This document shows, piece after piece, positions 1 to 12,286 of a stretch of DNA of 64,000 nt; position 1 is the first letter of the stretch, and each line of letters opens with the position of its first letter. The notes below the pieces were generated by a model, which searched no databases, was not told the origin of the DNA, and saw only the letters and a list, made by a program, of their open reading frames with translations. A program made the translations under genes and the position numbers. The DNA comes from Brachionus manjavacas. Its lineage: Eukaryota > Rotifera > Eurotatoria > Ploima > Brachionidae. The DNA lies in the NCBI GenBank assembly GCA_019054805.1, contig JAHQIY010000015.1, positions 690,001 through 754,000 on the forward strand. The letters run 5' to 3'.

Positions 1-119
1 AGTATTACATCACCTTTAAATATTACTCTTGACTCTTTTTTTAAAAAAATAATTACCATAATTAATCTTTTTGTTCACTTTAAAAGGAGACATTTAATGC
101 CTCCTATTGAAAGTGCCAC

Positions 120-730
120 GTTACTGTGGTACTTTCTGTCTCGAGACCTATTGCTGATTTTTCAGCACTCACCAAAGTAATAGAAGCGCCGAAATTTAGC
201 CTGAAGTCCGTGTACGTGTCGTAAACGACTTAAAGTGGCCAACTCACATATGGTACACCATGATAGACTTCAAGCAGGCCTTCTTCAACATAAATCTGCA
301 CCCAAAATCCAAATTCATTACAACTTTTGGAAACGGGGACAGATTTCACAACTTTACTAGGATGCCCTTTGCATTGCCTCTACGTCCAACAGTCAACAAC
401 AACCTTTTTAACTGTTACTCAGCATTATCAGAAAGTACACTAAATATACTTATGGACTTTTGAACGATTTTATTATTGCACATCCAGACTTTAATTAACT
501 CCAGGTCTTCCTGGATGTGCTTAGGGCTAAATTAAGATTAGCTGGGTGGGTATTGAAAACGCAAAAGTCCATTCTAAATCCGATCAAAAAGCTAAATTTC
601 CTGGGAGCAGAGTGGGGGGTCTAGAGATCACCCGCAGTAAGGAAGCATCAGCCTTTGTCAGTTCTAAGGCTGAATCACTACTTTATTTCGACCCAAAGGG
701 AAGGCTCCTAATGAGACTAAGGGGTACTTA
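120..730 (+). pseudogene. LTR-class retrotransposon RT relic (Ty3/gypsy- or DIRS-like)
   Basis: A decayed reverse-transcriptase core. The frame from 260 reads IDFKQAFFNINLHP, then TTFGNGDRF and TRMPFAL, matching in order the RT blocks that contain the first catalytic Asp and the MPFGL motif of LTR-class elements. After a frame change the translation continues with a degenerate catalytic box (LLNDFIIAH, first Asp replaced by Asn) and FLGAEWGGLEI near 598-628, the usual FLG block. Stops and frame changes break it several times and no LTR is visible in the window. Ty3/gypsy and DIRS RTs are hard to separate from this little sequence. Nothing suggests current activity. Confidence 0.5.
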
Positions 731-959
731 AATTATTATTTGGGGGTACACCGGTAAGCCTTTAATAAACACTTTCCTAAAAAATAATTATTTTGCTAAA
801 TATTATATTGCTGACCAAATATTATTTTGCTGACCGGTGGATGACCACAAGACATTTAATGCTAATGTCTGCAAAATTGTGGTCAGACATAAAAAAAATT
901 CAAAAAAGATATTTTTTAAAATTGATTTTTCTTGAAGAACTATTCTAGGTAATGTTGAA

Positions 960-1560
960 TCAGAATGGCTTGATGTTCCTTGTGGTGTCCTTGGGCCGCT
1001 TTTATTTCAAATTTTCTTAAACAGTTTGTTCGAATCTCTGAGAAATGAAACAAAATTCATGCTGCTGATACGAAAAAGATATCAGCTGTTAACCAGTTTG
1101 AGGATAGCATGGGTGATTGATTAAAATCTAGAAAAGTGTAATGTTGTGCATATTGGAAATAAAAATCCTCAGTTTGCCTACTCAATTTTTAATAAACATG
1201 GAACAGAGTCATCAGAGTAAGGAAAAATTTTTAAAAAAGGATTTGGCCATGTTTTTCCAAAACGATCTTAAATGGGGTGCTAACTGTTCTTCTAGCAGAT
1301 TGAACAAGCTATAGTGTAGTTAGGCTATTGTATTACTCTTTGGCTAGAGCTCTCATTGAATATGGAGTTGGTATTTGGAATCCGTATTTGAAAGAGGAAA
1401 AGAAGGAAATAGAAAAATTGCAGTGTAAAACTACGAAGTTGATTCCAGCTTTGAAGAATCCAGAATACGAACAAAGATTACGAGAAGAAGAAGAAGTGGT
1501 TTTATTCAATCATTTAAGATTATAAATGGACTAGAGACTGTTAAATTGGTAAATGGAATC
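960..1560 (+). pseudogene. Non-LTR retrotransposon RT 3' relic (CR1/Jockey-like)
   Basis: Broken frames carry the C-terminal half of a non-LTR RT: LGPLLFQIF near 991-1,017, a degenerate segment with KCNVVHIGNKN near 1,137-1,168, and EYGVGIWNPYL with EKLQCKTTKLI near 1,357-1,446. The order matches the thumb and C-terminal region of CR1/Jockey-clade LINEs (LEYG-VW-P followed by I-LE-VQR). Many stops and frameshifts separate the pieces, so it is an old fossil on the same strand as the LTR-class relic upstream but of a different class. Confidence 0.6.
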
Positions 1561-1600
1561 ATATATGTTCAAAGAAATTATAGTAATCTAAGGTACCATG

Positions 1601-4600
1601 CAAACATGGTTACATGAGAGCTAATTAAAAGTTATCTTTACTTCTACTGGTATAAAGTACTGCTGTGATTCTTGCATATGAAAAAAAAACGCGGATAGAA
1701 AAAAATCTCATTGAAAATTTAAAATTTTTTATTTTAATTCAACTTCTAAATTTTACCTTATTTTTTACAATAAACGAAGGCTAAAGCCATTCGGACAAGC
1801 TCAGGATAAACTCAAATTTATTTCTTAAATGAAAGGGAAATGAAAAATCAATAAATTTAAATAAATTCTGATTTAAAACATAATTATAAAATAATTTACG
1901 CTTTCAATAGATCTCAAATGGACTAAGTCAGTTTACTGACTCTTGAAAAAAAATAAAATTTTTCTCTGCTACTTGGGTAATTTCGTAATATCGGTTCTGA
2001 GCACAAAAAAACAACTTTTTCGATTTTCTTTTCCATTTAGCATTGTTGGGATTTGTCTGAGACTAAAAAACTAATCTTCAAATTCAAAAATATGTTTTCA
2101 CCCAGACTTTAATTTTGCAAATTAAAGCTAATTTTTTTCCACCAATTTCATTTATTTTAATAAATTAAAAAAAATATTGATTTATTTTATTTCCTATCTA
2201 CCCATAATCACAGAATAAACTGACCACAAAAAATCCTATTAATATTTATTTTCTCTAGAAAAGTTGTGAGTTGAACTAGAAATAATAGAAATGAATACAG
2301 GACCTTTAGAAAAATAATTCATTTTAGTATTTGCTCACGCAAGTTTGGCTTAACTAAATTATAGCAAAAGCGGATTTAGTGCTTAAATACCGCTCGGACC
2401 CAGTCTAAACTCTTTTCCAAATAGTAAATTAATTAAAACTTTGATCATAAATTTTTATTAAAAAAAAAGCTCTATTTTCTTTAGAGATTATGAAGCATCG
2501 ATTAATGTGAGTTGGTATGAAAAGTTTGAGAGCGCGGACCATTTTATATGGCTCGCAAAATTGCCAAATAATTAAGCAACAAAAATCAATTTAGAATATA
2601 ATTAAAGGTCTTGACTTGGCTCTCGGTTCGATATGCTTCACTAGTCCCTGAGCATAGAATGCAGTGAAATGGAGAGAGAGAAAATTGGCAATAGGTTTAA
2701 TGAGTGTCCAAATTTGAGTCTAATTTGAATTTAATATAGATTTGATGAAGAGCCAGCGAAAATTGGAGAAAAACTAGAAAAACCAGAAAAATCAATATCA
2801 CCTAAATTATGAAATGAGCATAAACTAACTAGTGATATATCCTCGGAGTTAGAGCTGAATCTCGATTACACAATTGTTTTCTTAGGCTTCTGGTAAACAC
2901 TTACGGCAACAAAAAAACAAAATTTACAAAAAAAATCGCGAGCAAACAAACCGCTCTTCATAATCAGCTGATTTAGGAGATATTTTTTTTCTTGAAAAAT
3001 ACCTCATCTGTCAACTCGGTGTTCTGACCCAAAAAAAATATTTTCCAATCTTTTTGTTGTGTCTAAGATCCGCTCTGTACAAAAAAAATAATCTTAAACT
3101 AGTTTAGGAGCATATTTTATGTATCTAGGCTTTTGAAAATATCAAAAATAAGAAAATATTTAGTTTTCAAAATGACCACGATATGTATGGTCTCGAATAC
3201 CTACAGGGATTTTGATATTCTATAGAAACGAAGCCCAAATTTTAATCTTTTTTTTTTATTTCAAATTTTATCAAAATAAAAATATCTCAGACTTTAATCA
3301 GCAAATGTCAGTCTTTGCGATAAGCACTAATTAATCACAGAAGCTCTCTAAAAATCATTTGCTTGAAATCTTGAAAGAAACTAATTGACCATGAACACCT
3401 TGAAGATGTGTGCTCGCAAATAGTTTTAATCAAAACTACCTGCTTTAGTAAAATGATAATTGAAAAAATTGGACCACTGTGCCAAAATAGAAAAGAATTT
3501 TTCTACATCTTTAGAAAATTAGCTATGCTTGATTTTATGATAAAAAAAGTAAAACAATTTATCTTAAACATAAATACTTTTTTTCAACTTGAAGAATGAT
3601 GCCTATGAGGCGAATCATTAAAAAAATTGAAAAAAAATTGAAAAGAAAGAATAAAGAGCTTGTTTTGCTGCGAATTATAAGGTGCTGATTTTAGCATTGG
3701 TGCCTAGAAATTAGTTCTACTATTAGTTTTAAATTTGAAATTAATGACTTGGTACTTTTGAATTGAAGATCGACGAAATATCCAAAATGAATGCTTAACC
3801 ATGTGGTGATCAATCATTAAAAACTCATCCGGCTATTAATCTTAATAAAATTCTGATATCCCCTTTTCATCAAACCATTTCCAGTCCAATTTGATAGAAC
3901 CGGCAAAGTGGACCGGAACAAATTGAAAAAAAAGCATTCCAAAACAAATTTTTACTAATGAAAAATAAAATTAATTTTTGCAGCGCCAATTCTTACACCA
4001 TTCTTAAATATTGACGCAACTAAACTAGAGCCCTAAAGCAGCATTATTCCACATAGTTTATTAAAAATAGACTGCTTTCGAGAAATCAAATCGAAGAATA
4101 ATGAGAGAAAAGAGAGAGAGAGAAAAAAAGCTAAATTTATAGCCCTAAATATCACTATTTAGTATTTATTAATCAGATTGTTAGTTTATAAAACTTTTAT
4201 GCTCAAAAATTTAAAGAAATATTTTGACTTATCGTGGCTTCATAGATCTAGATCTATTTTTTTAAATACTAATAACTAAATTTTGCCAATAAACCAAATA
4301 ATAACCTTTAGCAAATTTGATGGACGTCTTTTTTTACTTAAAAAAAAAGACCTTAGTCTATCAGTTTTATTGTACTGAGCGATCACGTGATGGCCATCAT
4401 TCTGAGGATCAAAAAAATAAACTCTATTAGAAAAAAAATAGTGATTATTAAAAAATTTCTGCAAAATATTTTTATTTATTAAGTCATTGCTAATTTTGTC
4501 ACTTTTCATAAACTATTAAACAAAAGTATGCCTGAGCATTAGTTTTTTCTTGACTAGAGCTCGTAAGCATTTGTTGATTTTTACAACAAATGCTTAAACA

Positions 4601-6073
4601 AACAAAATAATCAAAAATGATATATTTATCTGGACTTGAAAATTCAAAAATAATATTTTACAATGCGTGCATTTATTTAATTAAGAATGTGGTATCACCA
4701 GGCCTAGCGTGTTCGCTCATTCGAATCAAGAGCTAGATTTTTCCAATCTAGTCGAGAGAATATTCAAGAAGTTTTTTTTTCGACTATTCTCGCTACCATT
4801 CTTGACTAAATTAAATTTATGTTTTTGTTCCATTATTCAATATCTTCTTAATTATTTTACAAGCTTTTTTCTAAAATAATTAGAAAATATTTTGGTGTTT
4901 TCTGAAGAAAAAAATTGTAACAATGGTAAACAAATTGGAAAAATCTGTTTGACATTAGAGTCAGACAAAAAGAATAAAGCAAAAATTAGCCAGCAATTAA
5001 ATTATCTTGAGCTATTAAGAAAATATTTTCCCTAATTTGAATGCAATTAGAGCTAAATTTGAAATTTAATTATGATTAAGTAAAAATTTAAATTTTGCAG
5101 TCTATCAAATTTTAGCTAGCAAAGCACCATCAATGACTCCAATCTGAAGCAACTGCTGAACCTTGTTTTAATCCATGAGTTGGTTGCGTAATTGCAATAG
5201 TTTATCTGATTACTATTAAAGTTAATTTTAAACAAACTTAATTACGATCAGACTTAAATTAGAGTTTAGCATAAAATTTTATTTTAGCTCGAACAAAATG
5301 GAAAAGTGCTCTAGAAGTTTCTAAAATTAAGAAATAATAAAATTTGAGTACTCTTGAACAAAAAGTTACTCTTGGTGCTACCTTAAATTCAAGTATTTCA
5401 ATCAAATAGTGAATGGTAAAATTAATTGAATGAAAAATATTTACTTAATTGAATTTAAAAGTTTAAAATTATTTTCAAAACAAAAAGATTTAACTTGCCG
5501 CTCAAAGGAGGGAGCGCTTTATCTCGTCGTTCTGTCAAAAAAAATTCTACTCAAGCCGGCCAATTTGGTAAAATCTAAATATTTAAGAAAAAAATAATAA
5601 TGGCTGAACCAAATTATAATTTTATATTTTTATTACAAACCTAGCAAAAAATAAATTATGATTTGTAATCTTTTTGAAAGCAATTCGACTTATAAATAAT
5701 AACTAATCTCTCTAAGAAAATATATTAAGTATTTTTTCTTATTTTCTTGGAGATCATGTTTTTATCTCTAGTCCAGAATGGCATTTTTTTCCAATCTTTA
5801 AACACAAATTAATCAATAAATTTAACCCTGGAAATTGATTCAATGATCTGACGTTTGCTCAAGCTGAAATTTTGCAAAAAATGATTTAATTTTAATTGAA
5901 TAAATTGATTGAAAATAAAAAGATAAAAGAATCATCATGTATTTCAAATAAATTAAATAAAAAAAGAATAAAGTTTTATTCATTCTTTTAAATTGCCAAA
6001 CAAAATTATACGAGTGATTCATCAGCAGCTAGAAATGAAAATTTTCTTTCTAGTTTTCACAAAAGTTAAATAA
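1601..6073. other. AT-rich intergenic stretch, no gene seen
   Basis: No frame here shows recognisable protein similarity; the longest open frames (3,408-3,599 + and 4,276-4,509 -) are short, AT-driven and unassignable. The only ordered structure I see is a perfect hairpin at 4,564-4,596 and some weaker stem-loops at 4,730-4,790. The last ~100 bp probably hold the 3' end of the PHF24-like gene: an AATAAA on the minus strand lies at 5,975-5,980. Confidence 0.6.
4564..4596. repeat. Perfect 13-bp inverted repeat (hairpin)
   Basis: TAAGCATTTGTTG at 4,564-4,576 is the exact reverse complement of 4,584-4,596, with a 7-nt AT-only loop. A run of smaller stems follows within 200 bp (CTAGATT/AATCTAG near 4,733-4,751). 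It could be the tip of a small inverted-repeat element or chance in AT-rich DNA; no target-site duplication was found. Confidence 0.5.
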
Positions 6074-9000
6074 TCAATAATTAGCAATAATTTTATTTAC
6101 AATATTTAAATCATTTTGATGTTTTAAATCAATTTGAAAGCCTTTTTGGTTTGGTTTTAAGCGTTCTGAATGCAAATCTGTCAAGTATCTATTCTTGTTT
6201 GAAAAATAATTTTGACTCGAGTTACTCTCGAACTGACTTGAATTAACCAAATTTGGCAAATGAAAATTTGATCTGAATAAAGTCGAGCTTGGCTCGTTTA
6301 AACTTTCGTTGCTAAAATTTTTAAAATTTCTTTCATTTTTAAATAAAAAAGATTCACGATATAATTTTTTGCTTTTTTTTTTTTTTAATTTTTTTTTTGG
6401 CTTGAATTGATCATCCACCAAAATATCATATTCATCTTCGGATTTTAGTAAGTTATCAGACAAACTAAGACTTGACTCGTTTCTATTAGATCTAATCACA
6501 AATTCGTGAGAACCAAATTGATTTTGAAAATTAGCATCGGTCATCAGAATTGTGTTTTTTTCAGGTAGATTTTTTGGTTTTTCAATAAATGGCAATATTA
6601 TTTTTTCGACTTGAGGAGATTGTTCACTATAGTAAGTCCGATTTGAATCAATAGAATACCAAAAACCAGGTTTCCATGATTTGGGAGTAAATACAGATGG
6701 GTTGAGGCGATCATATAGGAGTAAAATAGTCATTTTACGGATAAATTCTGGCCACATAGCTTTGGCAGAGCTAAAATTTTTAATTAGTATCAGTCTTTGT
6801 TGAAGTGAATGCTTTTTTTACTTGGTCTTTTGATCATCGTGAGGGTTGAGTCCAAACAAGTCGATGCATTGACTGACATGGTCACTAAAAACAGGACCCA
6901 ATTTCAATCTTAATCTTTGTATATAGTCAATATAGCATTTTTTCGAGTCTTCTTTATCTATCATAAACTGTTTTTCTCTATCATAGCTAAGAAACAAGTG
7001 CTTGGCTTTTATCAATTCTTTTGTTTTTAAATGATTTGATAGCTCAATCTTAAAATTTCAAAAAATAAATTCATCAAAGGTTGTTCTTTTTTATTGAAGA
7101 ACCTCAAGTGTTCATGTCTTTTACTTGAGTTAATTTTAAAAACAAATTTGAAGTTTAGAATCAAAGATTTTTTATAAAAACTATAAAAAGAAAACTAAAA
7201 TGTTTATCTTTTATTTAATAGCAGTCAATTTAAGATTTTTTTTATTCTGTTTAGTAAAAAAATAGCCGAATAATTAGTCAAGTGAAAATTAAAAAATATG
7301 CTCTTGGCTTTTCTCAATTTTAAAGAGTCTAATTTTTAATTAAATTCTTTTAGAAATTAAATTTTAATTCTCATCATTAATTGTTTTGAAAAATAAAATT
7401 AATATTTTTATTTATTAATTAATAACATAAGATTCTTGAAAAATTTTAATCAAAAATCAGAAAATAAGGTTTATTGAATAATACTTAGATTTTTTAAACA
7501 TAGGTAAAACGTGCTATTTTTTACTCATTTACAGAAATTGAAATTTTAAATAATTTACTTTTTTACACTTTGACAATATTAAAAAATTCAAAACAAGTTA
7601 CTGTCTTAATTATTTTGGCTTTATTGACATTTCTTTAAATTCTGTTTACTTTAGTAAAGAAAAGTACCGTTTTATTTGATTTTGAAAATTCGGAAAAGTG
7701 CAGTTAATTTAAAATTGTTTACTCTTTAATGTAAATACTTAAAATTAAACTTTTCATTGCATGTGGCTCCTCGTTTATCCGGATAAACAAACTTATTAAC
7801 TCTATTTAAAAATATTGATTTTAATAAGTTAAAAAACTGAATTTCCTTTTTTAAAATGTTTTCATTTACTAGCATTACGAAGACACTATAATTAACCAAA
7901 ATAAAGTGTAAAACGTTTTTTGAAAATTGTCTAGCAAATTTTTAAGAATCAAAAAAAAATTGTTTCTATTGATATTTTTGTAATTTATTATCATTTTTAC
8001 AAGCTATTTAGAAAATATACTCCTTACAAAAACAAAAAGATTAATTAATTTAGTTCAAAATATTCAAATGATCTTTATTTCGAAATTATTTCAAATAAGC
8101 TATAAATATGTTAAATCATAAAAAGAACAAGATAGAGACAAACTTCAAAAAAGATGCGAAAAAAATTAAGCAAACTGATGATTCATTTAGTTATTTTTAA
8201 TTTAAAAAAAATGACTGCAAAACAAAATTTAATCACTTAGCCAAAAATGTTCCAGAAATTTTCCCGTGGGACAAGAAACAATTTTTTTAGTTACTTTTAA
8301 AGAATAAATTTTAAAACAAACAAAAAAAAGGTCTAAAAATAAACATTTAAAATTACTTTATTTTTTCTAGCGATCAAACTAGCTGATTCATATTGTAAAA
8401 ACTCGTTCCAGGTAATTGAACCGGAGCAATCTTTGTCCATGAGGCGAAATTTTCTTTCCTCTTCGAGACACTTTTCCTCTGTCATTGAATCCCCATTTTC
8501 TTCCAACAATCGCTTTTTAACACTTATATAATCATCAAACATAACATAACAATCTAAAAATTGTTAATAAAAAATTAATTAAACAAATAATGTCTTAAAA
8601 CTAACTTTTTCTGAAATCCAACTCGTCAAAAAGATGTATGATTTTTCTCATTTCGTCATCTTGCAGACATTTGCTTAAGTCACACTAAAGAAGAAGGAAA
8701 TAGAAGAAAATAGGAGAAAATTCTCAGAATGTTTACACAGTCCGAGCAGCTCCAGTCGGTTTTCTGGGATACAGTTGGCGAATCGAGGTGTCCTCGCCTG
8801 AAAAGACAATCAATATGTGCTACACGGGAGCATACCTTGCACTCCAAAGTCTGGTCATCGTAAAGCTGATCGCAGTACGAGCACCGGTACTCTTTTTCCA
8901 AATAGGCTTCTTTCTCGTCCAGATCAGTGGGCATCATGGGCAGCAGATAAATTTTGTTCTCTTTCCAGAGCCGCTCGGTTGCAGCGGACCGAGAGCCTAA

Positions 9001-9143
9001 AGTGTTTGTTGCCGAAACATCTCTCAGATCTTTTTCTATTGACATTAAAAAGCTTTTTATTTTATTTTTTTTAAATGTCTTTAATTACTTGGTCTTGAAA
9101 TGAGCACGGCTTTTTTTATACCCGGCGTCTTGTTTATGTTCAT
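6074..9143 (-). CDS. PHF24/GINIP homologue: PHD finger and EF-hand protein
   Basis: Spliced model: 9143-9089 (optional 5' exon), 9035-8737, 8684-8606, 8553-8357, 7048-6822, 6770-6074; 517 aa. If the ATG at 9,045 is used without that 5' intron the protein is 502 aa (numbering below). A PHD finger with ligands C55, C58, C69, C72, H77, C80, C100, C103 is followed by an EF-hand whose 12-residue loop (169-180, DKDCSGSITWNE) is canonical, then a segment ending AKAMWPEF that aligns with the vertebrate PHF24 C-terminus (VDWPTF). Domain order and spacing match PHF24, known in vertebrates as GINIP, a neuronal partner of GTP-bound G-alpha-i; function here is inferred. About 190 extra residues after the conserved part are Ser/Asn-rich with a Lys-rich patch. 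No N-terminal Gly for myristoylation is seen. Intron 4 (8,356-7,049) is long; the others are ~50 nt. Confidence 0.75.
7049..8356 (-). other. Large intron of the PHF24-like gene
   Basis: About 1.3 kb between donor AAA|GTAATT and acceptor TTTTAAG|ATT. It is AT-rich, with no open frame of interest and no repeat I can recognise. An alternative acceptor six bases further (TTGAG|CTA) keeps the same frame and would remove two residues. Confidence 0.6.
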
Positions 9144-10015
9144 ATTGAAATTATCAAAAGTTAAAATAAAATAATCGATTTGATTATTACTAAGGCTTCC
9201 TGTTCGACAAAAGCCGATTTAAATTGCAAATAATTCGAATTTTAATGAAAAAAGTTTTCTCTAAAATTACTTAGAAGAACTAGAAAATGTTTTTTTCAAA
9301 ATCCAGAAAAATAAAAAAATTCAAAATTTTAATCGCTTTAAGGAGAATGAAAAGAGCTAGCATCTACTTCCTTTCAATTAGGTTTTTCTATTTGTTGTGT
9401 GTTAGGTTGTCAAGAAACCTGAGAATTGACAAAAGAAAATGGTTGTCTAAATTTGAATGTCTAGGTGTTTGGTTTAGCCAATATTAGCTTAAAGATAGAA
9501 TTTAAAGGTAACAATCTCAAATTTTTTTAATTTGTGAATAAAAATTTAATTTTTTTTATCTTATTTTTAGATACGAAAATTTATCACAAATTTTTATCTA
9601 ATTTCTTTTGACCAGTAGAAAATTTAAACTTTTTTTTAAATTTATTTTTTAATATTTTACTTTAATTTGAATAAAAAAAGAAAAAAAAATCATTGTTTTA
9701 TTTAAATAAAGCGTCTTAACAGAATTTATGAATTCAAAATTAAATAAAAAAAATACTAAAAATAATGATAAAACATTGAATTACCTTTAGTTTTGATAAA
9801 AGAAAAATATAAAATTTTATGGTTGAAATAAATTTTTTAAAGTAGCTTAGACCAAATAAATGATTAAAAAAAAATCCAAACCAAAAATGTTTGAAAAACG
9901 AAAACTTTTTAAATAAGACAAACAGAAAAAGCCCAACAAACAATTTTATGTAATTTATAAAATAAAAAAAGCGAATAATTTTTTTTAAATTTTTTCTAAA
10001 ATTATAATTTCCGCA
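9144..10015. other. Divergent intergenic region between PHF24-like and CCDC51-like genes
   Basis: The two genes start on opposite strands ~870 bp apart, so both promoters must lie here. I see no TATA box or known factor site I would defend. The small open frame at 9,287-9,487 (+) is Lys/Phe-rich and looks like chance. Confidence 0.5.
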
Positions 10016-10923
10016 ATGTTGACACAATTAAAATTTTTAAGTTCATTAAAGCGATCTGTTCACCTGAGTTCAAGATTGGCGAACAAATTAGAGTCAACCA
10101 AAGCGATGGATACCCTAAACGACAAACTTAGAGTGAAGCTTTTCCAATACATGTCAATATATGAAGAAACAATAGGAATAAAAGAAATAAAGTTGGCACA
10201 GGATGCGGTCCTAAACGTAAGCTTAAGCCAGATGATGTTTTAGAAAGGTAAACTAATTTGACTGTCAAGGCAGAGAGAAATTTTTTACAAGCGCAAAACG
10301 AGCGCCGAGAACTCAACTGCCAGTTGATCGAAGCCCAGCAAAAACTTCGCGATCTGAGAGACGAAATGGACCGCCTTGCCAGAACGGACACACGCTACCT
10401 CAAGCTTTTTACTGAAGAGCACAGCTTGCTGCAACAAGAATCAAAGCTGGTTGATGAATACAAGCTAAAAGAGGGCAAAGAGCGTGACTTGTTTTTCTAT
10501 TTATCAGCTGCGCTCAGGGACTCCCAAGAAAAAGAAAGAATACGGGTTGAAAGAACAAAGTATTTGCAGCTTGGCTTATCCATATTGTGCACTAGTCTTG
10601 GTATTTTTAGCGCCTGGCTGCTTAGCTATATCCGGAATTCAAACATTAGGGAAATACTGAACTATGACAAGGAAGAATTTGAAAACATGAAAAAAATTCT
10701 TGCTTATATGGAAAAGGAGCAGGCAAGTGTTAACAAAGATTTAAATCTGGCAATTGACTTGGTACAAAACAAGCTTGAATTTCAAAAAGATATGATTACC
10801 AAGTTAATCACAGCAGAGAGTAAAGAATATAATGAAGAAAAAGTTGTTTTGTCGCAGAAATTTTTCTATCCTACGGCAGTTTTTGGTTTAATCATTTTAG
10901 GTTCTATCTTATTTAATAAATAG
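10016..10923 (+). CDS. CCDC51/MITOK-like mitochondrial inner-membrane protein
   Basis: Two exons, 10,016-10,216 and 10,270-10,923, give 284 aa. The splice removes an in-frame TAG and joins LAQDAVLN to AERNFLQAQ, which aligns without gaps to the same block of vertebrate CCDC51. Other family marks: YEETIGIKEI (~49-58), a coiled coil over ~68-165, the signature SQEKERIRVERTK (152-164) directly before a membrane segment (~166-187), and a second membrane segment at the C-terminus (~266-281). The N-terminus is rich in Ser/Arg/Lys and lacks acidic residues at first, as expected for a mitochondrial presequence. In vertebrates CCDC51 is the pore subunit proposed for the mitochondrial ATP-sensitive K+ channel with ABCB8. 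This copy is shorter than the ~411-aa human protein, mainly between the membrane segments. AATAAA lies at 10,966-10,971. The intron ends in CAAG rather than CAG/TAG. Confidence 0.8.
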
Positions 10924-12286
10924 TTTTTTTTTAACTCTTTGAATGACAATTTTTTTTAATTTTGGAATAAAATTCTGAATTTTATCAAATTTTTTTAAGT
11001 TGATTAAAAAAAAATGTTGAATGACAAAAAATCTGAATAATATCCGCTAATTGACTGCCCTTTAGTATTGTTTTAATTTTAACTGATATCATATGAATTA
11101 AACTATAAAAATTTCTAAAATTATTAGTAAATAATAAAAGTAAAATTTTAGACTTAAAATGCGTCTGGAGCGTTTGAAAATAAATAAAAATTTAACTCTT
11201 AAAAATTATTGTTTTTTCTCTAATTATTTAATTTATATTTCTGGAGGTGGCTAAGGGTAAAATTTGTTTAAAATTAATTTTTTCGAACTAAAAATAGAAA
11301 ATTTATTAATTAGTAAAACAAAAGCATTTTATTTGGTATATTAAAACAAAATTTTGTTTTACTTGTGTAAAATTTAAAATCCTTATTTAATTATTTTCGT
11401 TTTAAGCCAATTTAAATCAACTCTAAGAACTAAAGACATAAACCCTCTTTAATAAAAAAAATAAATAATTTTTTTAAGATTTTTGTTGATAAATATAAAA
11501 TTGTGGGGTCTAAAAAACTTAAATTCAGTATCTAACAATGCTTTTGTATTTTAGTGAAAATAAAGAATTAATGCTAAAAACAATTTTCTTTTTTTGATAA
11601 GAATAGAATAAATCTTAGGATTCATTTGGATGCAAGTTCGATAAATAAAATGAGACTCAAATCTTGAATTAAATATTTTTACTATGAAATAATTTTAATT
11701 CAAACTTTTTTAAAAACTATCTTTTAGTAATAATTTAATTGAAGTTTGAAATTTTTAGGGTATCACTAGAATTCATATTAAAAGTGAATTAAATTAACTA
11801 CTGAAACAAAAAAAGTTTATTAGATTTTGAAGCCGTATGTGTCAAAATTTAACAAAAACCTAAAAAAAAGAAACATTGTTAACAATTTTAAAATGTCAAA
11901 TACTTTTGAATTCGAAATATTTAGTTTCTGTTCTGAAATTGAAATTTTATTGCGAAAGTATAAAGATTTTTTTCAAATGACAAATTGACATATACAAAAT
12001 AATTAATTTAATTCAGATTTTCTTATCTTACTTTTAATTGATTTTAACTCGAAATTAAACGGATTTTTTTCTACAATTGTCAAAGCTTTTTGTGTACAAT
12101 TTTCATATTTACATTAACTTGTATGAAACTAAATCAAATACAATTTAAATAATAAAGAGTATTCACTCTAATTTCAAAGATTAATATCAAAATAAAAAGC
12201 CTAAATGAAAACGTATCAATTTCAGAAAGAATAAGCTCTTTTGAAAAAAAAAATTTTGATTAAATTTTTATTTTAGAAAAAAAAAG
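10924..12286. other. Convergent intergenic region, no gene seen
   Basis: The CCDC51-like gene (+) and the RBM28-like gene (-) converge here. Poly(A) signals of both lie at the edges (10,966-10,971 on +; 12,267-12,272 on the minus strand). The interior is AT-rich without a recognisable feature. Confidence 0.6.

Noticed and set aside
4276..4509. Possible small gene on the minus strand
   Set aside because: No similarity recognised, AT-driven composition, no splice or promoter support.
4690..4790. tRNA or tRNA-derived SINE (GGCCTAGCGTG and CATTCGAATCA resemble A and B boxes)
   Set aside because: The boxes are far too close and no cloverleaf or acceptor stem forms.
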